Origin: Candidula unifasciata
Taxonomy: Eukaryota > Mollusca > Gastropoda > Stylommatophora > Geomitridae
DNA length: 64,000 nt
Direction: 5' to 3'
Assembly (NCBI GenBank): GCA_905116865.2
Contig: CAJHNH020000502.1
Location: 537,980-601,979, forward strand
Under the pieces are notes generated by a model. That model was not told the DNA's origin, did not search any database, and was given only the letters and a program-made list of their open reading frames with translations. Made by a program: the position numbers and the translations under genes. Every line of letters begins with the position of its first letter. The first letter of the stretch is position 1. Positions 12,301-21,779 of this stretch are shown piece after piece.

Positions 12301-15300
12301 TATTAGAAGTAATCCAGATGTTTTGAAAGAAAGGAAGCCCTTAAGATAACTTATCACAAATATCAGAAAAAGACAGTCATCAGTTTTCTGCTATGTTCTG
12401 AAAAGAAAGAAACTAGACATCTTATGACAACTGGAAAGATTTATGGCAAGGGAAGTAGAGGAAGAAAACATGCCAAAATTCTGAATGGTCTTTTGTCATG
12501 GCATAGAAGGGTGCTTCATGAATTGATTCATGCTGTTTGAGATTGCAAGTTGTGGAGTGGCACATTTCTCCATGCCAGTTGGCAAGGTGCTTGATGATGA
12601 TGAATGTTCTGAGCCTGCTTGTATTCTTCTTCTTTTTTCGTCTCACCATTACCAGGTTGTAGCCCAGTGTCGTTGTTTTCGTTATTTGTCTTGCGCTTCT
12701 ATGGTGGCTTGAGGGATGGATTTGTTCAATTTTTTTTGCAGGATTCATCTACACCATTTCACTGATGTTCCAAGTAGCCATCTTAACGTTGTTCTGTCCT
12801 TGTCCTTTAACATTGCCCGTCCGAAGTCTGCAAGAGTCTATCCTATAATCATTTAATGTTTCTTGAGCAGTAGCACTCAAATACACAAATGGTGGCATGC
12901 TAGGTCTGTCGCGTGGAAAAGGCAGGAAAAAATCTGACCTGGTTTGTGCCATCTCCTTACGGGCAAGCCATTGCCCCATTAGCCTAAAACCTTGCAGCTT
13001 CAGTTTTTCGGCGTGCACCATGAGGAGGTAGGGTTGACCTGGGTGCTCTATGGGTCATTGGCAGGCTACTTAAATGTCACTTTTCGGGTAAAGTAATGTT
13101 AATCTCTCCAAACAGAGTACCAGTTTCTTGGGCTGGTCGACTTTCCTGAAAATTACGGGCTGTGTCCCGCTCTGTCGTTTGCTTTCTGTTTTGTCTTGCA
13201 TTTATGTTTTCATTCCAATAAAGAGAATGCCTGTGACATAGGTTGCAGCACTCTCTAGGGGGGTTGTGTTAGGGTCAGTTGCTCCATGTTTTTGGAGCGT
13301 TAAAAGCACTGGCTTGCTGAAATATACAACACACAATGTCAATGGTATCACGGAACACCCCTCTGACCTTGTGCGAAGGTCATGTGGCTCAGGAACAACC
13401 AATCAGAAGTGACTGGTGTGTTTTTAGGCAGAGCGTGGGAAGATTAATGATACGTGTTCACACTTTTCACCCCTCTGAAGAGAAGCTAGCCAACCTTTAC
13501 ACTGCTAGCTGCAGTTCCAAGTGCCTGAGCACATTCTTACACGCTTGTATTCTTGATGCCAAAATGAACAAATGAAATTCTAATAATCAGATCCTGAATT
13601 TGGGAACCAGTAAATCACATTTACTTCCTCCAGTTAATCAACTACTCGAACATACTAAGAGAATAAATACAATCTAGATTACAATATGGAAATAAAGTAT
13701 ACTATACCTTTCAACATCTGCTAAGGTCAAAGTCTCTGTCTCTTTTAACCAAGATCAAAATAAATAAAATGCTGATAAGACCAGTTGTTGTTTTTTTGGC
13801 TCTGAAAATTGCAGCACAACTAAACAAATCTTTAGACCCATTAACGATGCAAACAGCACGGAATGGAGAGTGAGAAGCAACACTGAAATTTATGTTTAAA
13901 TCACAATTAATCACTGGCATCATGAGGGCTAATTGAAATAACTAGGGCATATTGAGAATATATGATAATAGAGAGGTAAAAACTGTGTACGTAACGGAGC
14001 TGAATGGTCGTAGATCATGAGGCAGACCAAGAAGATAATGGAGAGATATTATCCAGACGACCTTCAAACACTTGGCGTCACCAACTGGAAAGAGAAGGCC
14101 AGTCAGAGAGGTGAATAGAGGCAGGTGATGTCTGCAGCAATCAACATCAAGAGCTCAGAATTCTGAAGGTGAAGAATTACTGTTATGAATATATAACCTG
14201 AAATTGGAAATGGCACCTGAAGAGGAAGAAGAAACAGAAAAATCTTTGATGTAAACATGTGATGAGTTTAACTGAATATTTAATTAAAACATTTAATTTC
14301 AGTTTGAACTGAGTGTCTCAGAATCACCTAGAAATTCTTACAGAGCTTCACGTTCGTATTCCTTCTTCCAGACAGTTCTGCTGGTGTCTTTTATTGTCAT
14401 TTCATGTTTTATGGGCTACATGATTGGAAAGTATGTACTGAAGATATCTTCGTTATTGTTGTTTAGTTTGTAAAACTAATTAATTTACGAATGCTATATT
14501 TATTTTATTTATTGCTTTAAGCTGTTGATTCATAGTTGATGCTTCCATAATCTATTTTTCCTGTAATAAATGCCTTATTAAACATAAGTATCATATCAGG
14601 AGTAGCACCCCATCCATTTTCTTTTAGATAACTCAGCATGTTAAGTGGTCCAAGGCAAGTTTCTACCAATTTATGAACATGTTTTCCAGTTAAATTGTTG
14701 ATCCAATCATTCCCAGATATTTTGTAGTTGTACTGTGTCTATTTAATGTCAATTAAATTGATGTCATTCCTTTTTTTTAAAACAGTTCTTCCTTTAATAA
14801 ATTTCATACCAACCGTTTTTGTTACATCTAATTGAAATCCCCATTTTCACATTTTGTTTATCCGAAGTTCTTTGCATAGTTTAGGGAGATTTGTCCTGTC
14901 CTCCAGATTGCAGCATCAACAGCATACTGTAGTGATTTATTTTTAAAGTATGTTAATTCCTCTGCAAGATCATTGACCATGGTATTGAAAATTGTTGGTT
15001 ACAATATACATTCTTGGGGAATATCATTTTCTTGTAGTAGAGATTCTGATCGTGCATTAATTACTTTTACTGAGAAATATCATTCTTTTAAGAAATTCTT
15101 CATTAACTTATATATTTTACCTGATATACCCATCCTTGAAATGTTTATAAGGTAGCCATCTCTGCAACATGCGTATAAGGTAACAGTTTTTTCGGCTCTA
15201 CTGGCAAATCCGGACGAAGAATAAACAGCCTTGGACGACTTAGTCATAGTTCTCTCCCGTGGCCGCACTCCAAACAGTGATCGGAAAACAAATGAAACAA

Positions 15301-18300
15301 ACAACACACTTAGCTATCATCCTGCGGTTGCGTGTAGGGCTGCGTACGGTTGAGTGAGGCATCGTGGCATCATCATATGGTTGCGTGCAGGGTTGCGTAC
15401 GGTTGCGTGAGGCAGTGTGAATGGTTGTGTAGTCATCATCATGTGGTTGTTGGATTAGAGTTAGGGGTAGGGTTAGGGTTAGGGGTAGGGTTAGGGTTAG
15501 GGTTAGGGTTAGAGGTAGGGTTAGAGGTAGGGTTAGGGGTAGGGTTAGGGGTAGGGTTAGGGGTAGGGTTAGGGTTAGGGGTAGGGTTAGGGTTAGGGTT
15601 AGGGGTAGGGTTAGGGGTAGGGTTTAGGGTTAGATGTGAAAATTTTGACGTCGGATTTCGAAATACTGGCCGACAATCTGATGTTTGTGGGCGTGGCGCC
15701 ACTGAAACTCTGCCAAATATGACGCCAATAGCGTGCGGCTGGTGCCCCCAGTCGTTGGCGAATTGTGCGTTTTACCAGCATCCAGAGGCCCTCGATTGTT
15801 TGTGTGTGTATGGGACTGTGCGCGATTATAGGGAACTCCGGCGTCAAAATTGTCAAATCTAACGCTAAACCTAACCCTACCGCCAACCCTAATCCTAATC
15901 CTACTCCCTAACCCCTACCCCTAACCACACAAATTTATCGATCATTAACGCATACAAATCGGCAAAAACCAACAAACAAAACACACCCCAAAAAAAACAG
16001 ATTTGTCCTGCAGCATCGAAAAAAAAAAACCCAGATCTGGGGGAAAGAACCAAGCATTAGCAGCCCTGATGTCGACGTGACTGTCTTCTTTGTTTCGTTG
16101 TGGCTTTTCCGATCACTGTTTGGAGTGCAGCCACGGGAGAGAACTCTGACTAAGTCGTCCAAGGCTGTTTATTCTTCGTCCGGATTTGCCAGTAGAGCCA
16201 AATCCAAGTAGTTTATGATATAAACTACATCAAAATGCAAGGCTGTGTGGTAGAGGCTGCAAATAACTAACAGCTGTTGTTACATATGTAATGTACACTT
16301 CTGACCTGGATGAATTACTTGACAGTGACAGTTGACTCAAATGTAGTCACAACAAAACAAATCTAATAATTGTTAATGGGAATTGCTGGGACCAGCATTG
16401 TACATCATGTTAGGGATCGGACACTGAGATTTGGTTAATGGCTGTTAGTAGTTTTTTGAGAACAAGTGGTTGCAATGTCCAGCATAGCATATTGTGCTGT
16501 ATTGTTTCTAACGCTAATTATTCATTCTGTGTGGCAGTTTACAGCCATCAATGAGTTGTGGACCTTTCCGTTTGTATTCTACTGACGACTTTGTTATGTT
16601 TGATGTCATATCAAATGAAGTCAACTCCTGGTCAGAGATACCAAAAAAGATTTTCAGATACTTTGGAACTGTTGCCTTTTTCATACCTGCATTTCTGGTT
16701 TTAGTGTAAGTAGCCTGTAAATGTGTCAATCATAAGTATGTAAACTGTATGTATGATACTGATAACTTGTGGGTAGATATGGTGCTGAGAAAATAAGGGA
16801 AGAGAGGAATTAGTGGTGGCTTGGAAAATTTGTTGTAACATATTTCAAAGCAGTTATTTGTGTGTGTGTGTGTGTGCGTGCGCATGTGCATTTTTGTTTC
16901 TTCAGAACAGTTCTGCTGCTCCTTTTCTGTCCTCTCTTACTGTGTCATTTATTCAATAACAGGCATGCATGCCTACATGCTTATATTTATTGCTTCTTCT
17001 TCCTACTCATTATTTTGTTGTTACTGATTTTCCCCAATGATTTTCTACTTGTATGGATAGAGGAGTGCAGACAGATGTACCATACATGGGTGCTAAGCAC
17101 TGACATGTCTGTCCTAGAAGAGCTGAAATGGATACACTGGATATGGATATCATACTAGGGGTGGGGTTCCTTATTATCTATTTGAATCCTAGGGGGTTTA
17201 GCATCAGAGGCCCAAGGGATAGTCAGGAGAAAGGTAATATCAGTGCATCTTGTGTTCATTGGGATCTAGGAACCTATGAACATATGATATTTTTCTTGGG
17301 ACTCAAAGAGCTTAGTGAAGCAGTGAGGGAGCTAATCTGTCAGCCTAAAGACTGTTGATAAATTAAGCATTTCTGATTAACAAGAAGATATTCTGAAGAT
17401 TTTTTATGACTCGTAATCAAAGACCCAATAACATGATTAATAACCTCCTTCTGGCAAATAGGACTACGAGTAGGAAATCTCTAGTTGCACAACTTTATTT
17501 TCTTTTCAGTAGGTTCTTTCTCCTGTTATTTGATGTAATCTTTACACACACGGTTCAGATGATCTCTTACAGCACATCTCTATGTGTTGTGGATTTAATT
17601 CCACACCCCCCCCCCCTTCCCATACCTTCCTTTCCTCCACAGTTGTGATGTCTGTTTTTCTGTTAGCTATTTCTGTAAAAAAAAATATATATATATTGTA
17701 ATGCATCCATCTGTCATGAGGTATACAAAACCAAGCTATTGTTATTTCCACATAGAAATATGTGCATGGCTTTTTTAAAAAATCAGTGTTATAGCACTTC
17801 AGCATTAGTTAATGTATTTCTAAAAAAAAACCGAGCATAAAATGCAGACATTGTAAGTGGAAGCTATTTTTTCTTGCTGGACATAAAGAGGCCAGTTCTC
17901 AACATCATGCCAGCCATAGAGCTGATGACAATCTAAGATAGTTTTGGAACTATCGTGCCATCAGACACATAAAATAGAAACTGCACCAAAGCAGTTTCAT
18001 ATTCTTGAAACAACTGTATTTAATCTATTTTCCGTCTCACATCTAAGGTACTCTCCAATTGTACATATTGTTTTTAAATTATGTTAGTTCTTTAATTTGC
18101 TTGATTTTTTAATGCCGTAGTGAGATAGTCTTATGATCCTTATCTATAATTTCTAGACTGGCCATCTATTACTACTGGGCTGTTGCTATGGGTTATAAAA
18201 AGATGGAAGAACTTCTCAAGCAACAACTTAAATCGGTAAATGGCAGTTTATTGTAAATATGTATTCTTTCCATTCTTAGCAGTTTTCTCAACAGGTTCAG

Positions 18301-21300
18301 TGTGGCAAATTGGGATAAAAAATAAAACTGCATGTTTATATGTATATGCAAGATATGTAACAGGTGATGAAACATTAAGAGACAAAAATATGTCCCTGTG
18401 GCACTTATTGTATCTTTGAATAGTGGGAAAATGCTTTGAGGGTAGAACACAGAGCATGCACTCATTCTGTATGGATCATAAATATCTTGCAAAACAACCT
18501 GGGGAGGAAAACCAAGATGACAAAGTTAGAGTCAAATCAGATGTATTGGCTAATTTGCAGTTCTGTTACACGAGACAAAAAATGAAGAGAATCCTATGGG
18601 AGATAAGATCTTTGTTCTGTCTGACTAGTAAAACCCTGAATGTACAAACCACATGCAGTGAGGACCAGATAATTTTTTTTTGTGGGGGATGGGGGAATGT
18701 TATATTAACTCTACCAGACTGCTGGCCCGCTATTACGGGAATTTCCTAATCTGCCGCTAAACCACTGTCCCTCAATGTCGGGAATTTGCGTATTATGAGA
18801 AAACAATGCGTCACAAACTAAAAATAACTAGCCAATCATTATCAGACCTCGTGGTTAGTAATTGAGAATTGCTGCCCATGTGTGTCTGGATTTTCTTCGC
18901 GTTGTTTGACGGGAAAAAATTCTGAAAATTCACAGTAAAACGAGCAGCTGTTGAACTAGGCACTTCGACAGGAAAGTGAAATAGGTCTAGGCTTTTCAGT
19001 CTAACAGGTGATCGATACTTTAGTTGATTTAGACTCTTGAGGAGTCAGATTTTTGTGTAGAATACGTTCCTAGTTAAAGTGATACAGTCAAAGTGATGAT
19101 GAGAGTCTTGAAAATTATAGATGTAAAACTAGATCGATAGTAACAAAAGGGGGCATGTCACTCAAACAGCAACATCTGGTGCCCCCTTTGTGAAACAATG
19201 CCGATCTTTCTTGGTGGAATTGCAAACAAAGGTGGAAAATTGGCGCTAGATTAAAAGTAAACCTATTTTCTACTGTCTCCAAGTTTCAACATTTTCTAGC
19301 CACTCGTTTGCATGTAACTAATATTTTTGTATATCATGTTGGTTTTTTGTGTTGATGCCCAGGAGCTTAGGTATAGGAGGCAGTCAGGTTCAGGGCCTCA
19401 GTTCTGGTAGGGTTAAGATACTTTAATAGCAAGCAGAAAGGTTTAACTAGGTTGTGTACAGTACTTTGATGTAGTGTATACTACAATATGCAACTTGAGT
19501 GTTCAGTAATACACCTTACTTACCTTGTAATTTCCTACCCTTTTTGTACCACACATACTTTATTACTTGTGTAATAACCAAATGTTTGGTTAATTTCTAT
19601 TCTTCAGCATTCTAAGCCTTTGAGGTTCATTGCTGTAGATATCACCCACCTCCATTTATCTCTCTGGTTGGCCTTCTCTTTCCACTTGGTGACACTAAGT
19701 GTTTGCAGGTCTGTCTGGACATTATCTCTCCATCGTCTTCTTAGTCTACCTCATGGTCAACAACCATTCATCTCCCTTGTATATACAGTTTTTACTTCTC
19801 TGTCATCTGACATTCTTTCAATATGCCTCAACCATTTCAGTCTATTAGCTCTCATGACGCCAGTGATCAATGGTGATTTAAACAGATTATGAATTTCGTT
19901 GTTGCTTCTCATTCTCCATTCCCCGCTGTTTGCATCTTTAATAGGTCCAAAGATTCATCATGAGACTCTTTTTTTCAAAAACCTGTAATAAGGCTTCATC
20001 TCTTTTAGTTGTGCTCCCAGTTTCAGAGCCATATAAAACGACTGATCTTATCAACGTTTTATATATTTTGATCTTGATGTTGTGAGACAATTTGACTTTA
20101 GCAGATGTTGAAGGGCATAGTATACTTTATTTCCAGATATTTTATTTCTTCTCTCAGCATGTTGGAGCCATTGAAGTTTGCACCCAAGTACTTATATGTT
20201 TCCGTTCATTTGATTTTAATATTATTAACTTGTATGTTGCCAGAGTTTATATTCTTTCCTTGTCTAGTTATTATCATGTATTCTGTCTTATCTTGTTTGA
20301 TAGCTAGTCCCATTTTTGAGCTGGTTCTTTTAAGAAGTGTCAGTTTTAACAGTCTTTAGTTCATTCTCTCCAACATTATCAATGTCATCTGCATAACCAA
20401 GTATTCTCCTTTAGTACGCTATTGTTTCAATTTCCTTTTAGTTTTCTCCAGGGCCAAGTTGAAAAGAAGTGGGGACAGAGCATCGCCTTGCTTTAAACCA
20501 GATGTTATTTGAAAAGGGTCTGACTTTCTGCCTTTAAATATTACTTTATTACAAGTGTCTTCCATACATAGTTTAGTCATGGTAATTAACTTCTCTGGTA
20601 TTCCAGAGTCCTTCATAGGATTCCATAACCTGTTTCTTTGTACACTATTATATTCCTTTTTAAAATCCACAAAAACATTATGTACATCTCTTCTGTATTC
20701 CCAATTTTGCTCTGCTAGTTACCGTAAAATGAATATCTGATCTATTGTTGATCTGTTCTGTCGGAAACTTGCTTGGTTATCTCCCAATATGTCTTCGACA
20801 TATGGTTTTAACCTCTTTAGCAGTACCGCCAATATCTTATAGCTTGAAGATAATAGTGATATTCCTCTATAATTTTCATACTTATACTTGTCTCCCTTCT
20901 TAAAACTGGGAATAAATAAAGACAATTTCTATTCATGGTGTAATTTCTCAGTCTTCCAAACTAGTTTTATTAATTGATATATCTTTACATGTAATGCATG
21001 ACCACCTTTTTTTAAATAAGTTGAGCTGCAATTCCATCAGCAATAATTGCTTTATTGTTTTTAAGCAATGTTATAACATACAGTACATCTTCAAAATAAG
21101 GCTCTTCAATATTTGGTTCACATGTTAATTTCTCTTCCTGTGGATAAGTATTAAGTGGAGTTTCACAATTTAACAATTCAGAAAAGTACTACTTCCATCT
21201 GTTACATATCTCCTCAATATTATTTATCATGTTCCATTTGTGATCTTTTATACTGTAAATGCTTTATTGATGCCCTCATTTATCTGGTTTGGTTAATTTG

Positions 21301-21430
21301 CATTAAAAAAAAAAAAAGAAATTAATAATTCTTTATTATATTCACTTAGGAAGCTCATGACAAACAGTACCTTTTGGCACGTGTGGATGAAATCATCAAA
21401 AAAGGGCAGCTAAGTCCTGAAGATTATTAG
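178..21430 (+). CDS. TMC-like (transmembrane channel-like) gene, seven 3'-terminal exons
   Basis: Seven exons (178-352, 2198-2295, 9353-9428, 14303-14430, 16538-16705, 18157-18235, 21350-21430) join in one frame into 267 codons and a TAG stop. Every intron has GT-AG ends, and the split codons at phase-2 junctions rejoin sensibly. The product has several hydrophobic segments and TMC family hallmarks in the right order: [14 protein letters not shown] (the family's CWE signature), [27 protein letters not shown] and a short charged C-terminus. TMC proteins are multi-pass plasma-membrane proteins, and some family members form mechanotransduction channels. The N-terminal exons lie upstream of the window. 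Introns are swollen by transposons. I cannot assign a subfamily (TMC1/2/3, 4-8) from this part alone. Confidence 0.9.
1900..2133 (-). repeat. tRNA-derived SINE-like copy
   Basis: Read on the minus strand from 2133, the sequence starts like a tRNA head. It has an A-box-like TGGTGAAGTGGTTAAGC and, about 30 bases on, a B-box-like GGATTCATTTC (consensus GGTTCGANTCC, altered). A non-tRNA body follows. The 3' end is not clear. It lies in the TMC intron just upstream of the CWE exon. Confidence 0.5.
2198..2295 (+). CDS. TMC exon carrying the CWE signature
   Basis: The acceptor is ...CTGATAG at 2191-2197 and the donor is GTAACT at 2296. The exon reads [18 protein letters not shown] followed by a hydrophobic run ending APR. 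The start Cys-Trp-Glu plus VG-E-Y/L-L is the best-conserved stretch of the TMC family. Length is 98 bases, so two bases carry over and combine with the first base of the next exon to give Arg. Confidence 0.9.
2535..2745 (+). mobile_element. LINE fragment, C-terminal region of an RNase H-type non-LTR element
   Basis: It encodes [20 protein letters not shown] followed by [15 protein letters not shown] and QSKPPQHLL. This matches the end of the non-LTR ORF2 seen intact at 58920-59130 (TTIFRLRTGHCGLRAHLYRI... CDCGAERQTPGHIL). The fragment is 5'-truncated and carries damaged Cys positions, so it is a dead intronic insertion. Confidence 0.75.
2750..4980. other. TMC intron without recognisable genes
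   Basis: A+T-rich intron sequence. It includes a poly-A tract at about 4014-4034. I found no coherent coding segment or terminal repeats here. Confidence 0.5.
4985..6043 (-). mobile_element. LINE fragment: RT thumb, RNase H and C-terminal domain
   Basis: Reading the minus strand, 6040-5880 resembles the RT thumb ([13 protein letters not shown]). 5771-5478 encodes the RNase H start ([18 protein letters not shown]), with the first catalytic Asp in YTDG. 5369-5175 encodes [20 protein letters not shown], the last RNase H motif. 5140-4985 ends [14 protein letters not shown], a C-terminal Cys motif. Frames shift between blocks, so it is a pseudogene. The family is the same as 22475-25140 and 53730-55490. 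Confidence 0.82.
6044..6188. mobile_element. TTAA-flanked MITE (copy 1)
   Basis: A 145-bp unit lies between TTAA at 6044-6047 and TTAA at 6185-6188. Its ends are inverted: CTCTTTGAGTCCA on the left, and GGGACTCAGAG on the right. Related units lie at 17179-17314 and 46970-47114. TTAA flanks are the target preference of piggyBac-like elements, so a non-autonomous piggyBac-type MITE is likely. It has no coding capacity. Confidence 0.7.
6189..7365 (+). mobile_element. LINE-A fragment (endonuclease piece plus RT C-terminus), split by a SINE
   Basis: 6225-6390 resembles the endonuclease segment seen at 56230-56400 (NGEIFTN..., then ...CYW). 6700-7365 resembles 59500-60185, the RT C-terminal region ([24 protein letters not shown]; then the conserved 3' end with GPRGR-like segments). 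The central RT is missing. The SINE at 6405-6635 sits in the remaining sequence. Many frameshifts make this a relic. Confidence 0.75.
6405..6635 (+). repeat. SINE family 1, copy 1, with perfect 13-bp target duplication
   Basis: The tRNA-derived head begins TCGGCTCTGTGGCTAAGTC (A box TGGCTAAG). The body contains GCGTTGGTTTCAACAGTGG, AGAAAGCAATGGCAAAC and TTCTGCAACGTCCTGTAAAG. The 13-base sequence TATCCCTGTACTG is directly repeated at 6392-6404 and 6636-6648, which is the footprint of target-primed insertion. Copies 2 and 3 lie at 25242-25472 and 49318-49504. Confidence 0.85.
7370..9350. other. TMC intron, no supported feature
   Basis: A+T-rich sequence with a G+C-richer patch at about 8400-8900. 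I found no coding block, terminal repeat or RNA gene that I could support. Confidence 0.5.
9353..9428 (+). CDS. TMC exon, MGxFFxPLLP segment
   Basis: The acceptor TTTTTTCAACAG ends at 9352 and the donor GTAGAG starts at 9429. The first base completes the split Arg codon, followed by 25 codons: [18 protein letters not shown] then CFFFVKK. TMC family members have a closely similar segment (G-FF-PLLP...K) at this place. It lies 7 kb from the previous exon, with LINE, MITE and SINE insertions in between. Confidence 0.88.
9725..10110 (+). mobile_element. LINE fragment, RNase H start
   Basis: The block includes [10 protein letters not shown] around 9955-9985 and, in a neighbouring frame, [13 protein letters not shown] around 10040-10080. 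Both match RNase H segments of the family at 53859-54404 (IYTDGLVLRGK... AYDTTTSSMRMDVEAV). It has stops and frameshifts and no RT. It lies in the intron after the 9353 exon. Confidence 0.65.
10665..10800 (+). mobile_element. Possible Tc1/mariner-type transposase C-terminal scrap
   Basis: The translation [20 protein letters not shown] followed by QTFHSMKHC resembles the C-terminal helix of IS630/Tc1/mariner-like transposases, where L-x-x-I-x-x-A-x-x-x-x-x-P-x-x-L and a Cys-containing helix recur. Only about 35 codons are recognisable, and I see no terminal repeats. Confidence 0.4.
11415..12300. mobile_element. Foldback element, family A copy 1, with 24-bp minisatellite
   Basis: Ends are inverted repeats of about 75 bp. 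The left end begins AGGCTATCCTCAGAATAATG, and the right end read in reverse begins AGGCTCAATTTTGAATAACG; both go on through GGCTAA-AAATA--C-AACAGGGCC. Flanks TAATAG (11409-11414) and TATTAG (12301-12306) could be a 6-bp target duplication with one mismatch. The interior holds a 24-bp tandem array. The right interior, 12060-12270, is homologous in reverse to 49520-49705 of copy 2. No coding sequence is seen. Confidence 0.8.
11658..12048. repeat. 24-bp minisatellite inside foldback element
   Basis: About 16 units of roughly 24 bp with consensus near CTGGGTCCTAGGTTTAACTT + CTCC. Units vary by single substitutions, with few length changes. Related single units occur in the foldback copy at 49515-50934 (AGAAGTTAAACCTAGCA, reverse orientation), so the array probably expanded within this copy. 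Confidence 0.9.
12611..13715. other. Intron segment without a supported gene
   Basis: Contains open frames of 60-90 codons on both strands, including one at 12749-13021 (minus), without a recognisable domain or splice context. It is moderately G+C-rich relative to its surroundings and may be an unidentified repeat. Confidence 0.4.
13720..14175 (+). mobile_element. LINE fragment, ORF2 C-terminus
   Basis: The + strand reads [20 protein letters not shown], resembling the K-x-Y-x-x-LIRPVVLYG segment after RT. It continues as [21 protein letters not shown] and W-K-E-K-A-like segments ending near 14165. Stops and frame changes are frequent. It ends about 130 bases before the TMC exon at 14303. Confidence 0.65.
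14303..14430 (+). CDS. TMC exon, xxRASRS segment and membrane helix
   Basis: The acceptor TTTAATTTCAG ends at 14302 and the donor GTATGT starts at 14431. It reads [20 protein letters not shown], then a hydrophobic helix ending GYMIG. The basic WRAS/YRASRS motif before a membrane helix is typical of TMC. Two bases carry over into the next exon. Confidence 0.88.
15455..15633 (+). repeat. Interstitial telomere-like repeat (TTAGGG/TTAGGGG/TAGGG variants)
   Basis: About 180 bases of TTAGGG, TAGGGG and AGAGG variants with an irregular 6-12-base period, such as GGGTTAGGGGTAGGGTTAGG. TTAGGG is the telomere unit of most animals, including molluscs. The array is degenerate, sits inside an inverted-repeat element and is matched by a CCCTAA-type tract at 15858-15926, so it is not a chromosome end. 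Confidence 0.9.
15858..15926 (-). repeat. Inverted telomere-like tract
   Basis: CTAACGCTAAACCTAACCCT followed by AATCCTAATC and CCCTAACCCCTACCCCTAACC. It is the shorter, opposite-facing counterpart of the array at 15455-15633. Confidence 0.8.
16538..16705 (+). CDS. TMC exon, CGPF loop
   Basis: The acceptor GTGGCAG ends at 16537 and the donor GTAAGT starts at 16706. After the split Asn codon it reads [18 protein letters not shown], a loop with [14 protein letters not shown], then a membrane helix [18 protein letters not shown]-x-x-CGPF loop between the last two helices is a TMC feature. It is the longest internal exon seen here whose both ends are well defined. Confidence 0.88.
16859..16886. 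repeat. TG microsatellite
   Basis: TGTGTGTGTGTGTGTGCGTG, ending in GCGCATGTGCA. Confidence 0.85.
17179..17314. mobile_element. TTAA-type MITE (copy 2)
   Basis: Contains TTTAGCATCAGAGGCCCAAG, TCAGTGCATCTTG...CATTGGG, and ends CTTGGGACTCAAAGAGCTTA. It matches copies at 6044-6188 and 46970-47114. The TTAA flanks are no longer intact here. Confidence 0.6.
18157..18235 (+). CDS. TMC exon, last helix and start of C-tail
   Basis: The acceptor TATAATTTCTAG ends at 18156 and the donor GTAAAT starts at 18236. It reads [20 protein letters not shown] followed by KQQLKS. A short YYYW-containing helix end leading into an amphipathic, Lys/Gln-rich tail matches the end of TMC proteins. It closes on a codon boundary. 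Confidence 0.86.
19310..19600. other. TMC intron, no supported feature
   Basis: No coding block or repeat identified. Just upstream, at about 19148-19188, GGGGGCATGTCACTCAAACA and TGGTGCCCCC form a short hairpin of unknown meaning. Confidence 0.4.
19610..21285 (-). mobile_element. LINE copy in TMC intron (RT and C-terminal domain)
   Basis: Minus-strand blocks in order: 21250-21000 ([11 protein letters not shown], a pre-RT 'ERW'-like segment; LLKNNKA), 20925-20719 ([36 protein letters not shown]), 20670-20419 ([36 protein letters not shown]), 20390 on ([14 protein letters not shown]) and 20000-19610 (LKRLKWLGH-type end). The domain order is complete but frames and stops are broken. It lies just before the last TMC exon. 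Confidence 0.82.
21350..21430 (+). CDS. TMC terminal exon with stop
   Basis: The acceptor TTCACTTAG ends at 21349. The exon gives 26 codons, [20 protein letters not shown] then LSPEDY, and TAG at 21428-21430. The DKQ/FL-type helix is common at the end of TMC proteins. A likely 3' UTR follows. The only nearby poly(A)-signal-like hexamer I noted is ATTAAA at 21502-21507, so the mRNA end is uncertain. Confidence 0.85.
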   Translation, partial: EAHDKQYLLARVDEIIKKGQLSPEDY

Positions 21431-21779
21431 CCACCAGTTGGGAACAAGTTTCCATCCATCCTTTCATGCAAGTCACGGCATTGATAACTTGTATGCAAAT
21501 AATTAAAGCTGCTGAACTATGACAGATACTAACATTTTTAGGAACACCACTGATTGTTTCAAATATTAACAAATTTTATGTAAGTTAAAATTGTTACATT
21601 TCATGATTATCTGCTTGAACTCTATACTAGTGTTATGTTCACCCACTATGTTGTAATTATTAAAACCGTATTTCCTCACTTAGTCAGCTGATATTTTAAT
21701 CAGTTCTGACCAAATTATCATCTGATTATCATCTTGTCTTAGACAATAATTTATTTACCGTAATGTATCATTCACAGGC

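Larger units (their letters stand above)
11290..12610 (+). mobile_element. TGA-tailed LINE, RT C-terminus, interrupted by a foldback element
   Basis: The left part encodes FWTLKNKP... [15 protein letters not shown] up to 11414. The right part resumes at 12301 as [21 protein letters not shown], then [20 protein letters not shown] and [15 protein letters not shown]. Both halves match the minus-strand LINE at 27049-28110 in order. It ends in a short TGATGATGA tail at about 12593-12603, as the other copies do. The 886-bp palindromic element at 11415-12300 splits it between adjacent codons. Confidence 0.8.
15194..16199. mobile_element. Foldback element, family B, with telomere-like arrays
   Basis: The outer inverted repeats are about 105 bp: 15194-15298 begins GGCTCTACTGGCAAATCCGG, and the reverse of 16199-16095 begins with the same 20 bases. 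Subterminal arrays are TTAGGG-like on the left (15455-15633) and CCCTAA-like on the right (15858-15926), also inverted. An inner inverted pair, 15629-15655 and 15837-15863, encloses the core. It has no coding capacity. It splits a LINE RT and shows no clear target duplication. Confidence 0.85.
14520..16255 (-). mobile_element. LINE fragment (RT domain), interrupted by a telomere-repeat foldback element
   Basis: The minus strand from about 16255 down to 16200 ends in YLD. After the 1,006-bp insertion it resumes as a K-K/EK segment, then [20 protein letters not shown] and MKNFLKE, as in an RT palm (LDLEKAFDTVWRDGLLYKLxxMGI-type). Further on come [11 protein letters not shown] (the YADD box with the first Asp replaced by Val), [18 protein letters not shown] and ATPDMILMF. 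Many stops make it a relic. The other end at about 14520 is ragged. Confidence 0.75.

Noticed and set aside
12749..13021. Possible 90-codon gene on the minus strand
   Set aside because: No domain, no splice or promoter context and no second copy in the window; the length is compatible with chance.
15455..15633. Telomere or chromosome end
   Set aside because: The array is degenerate, faces an inverted partner at 15858-15926 and lies between two exons of one gene, so it is interstitial.
15350..15862. 170-codon Gly/Leu/Val-rich open frame
   Set aside because: It is produced by the telomere-like array, which stays open in several frames.
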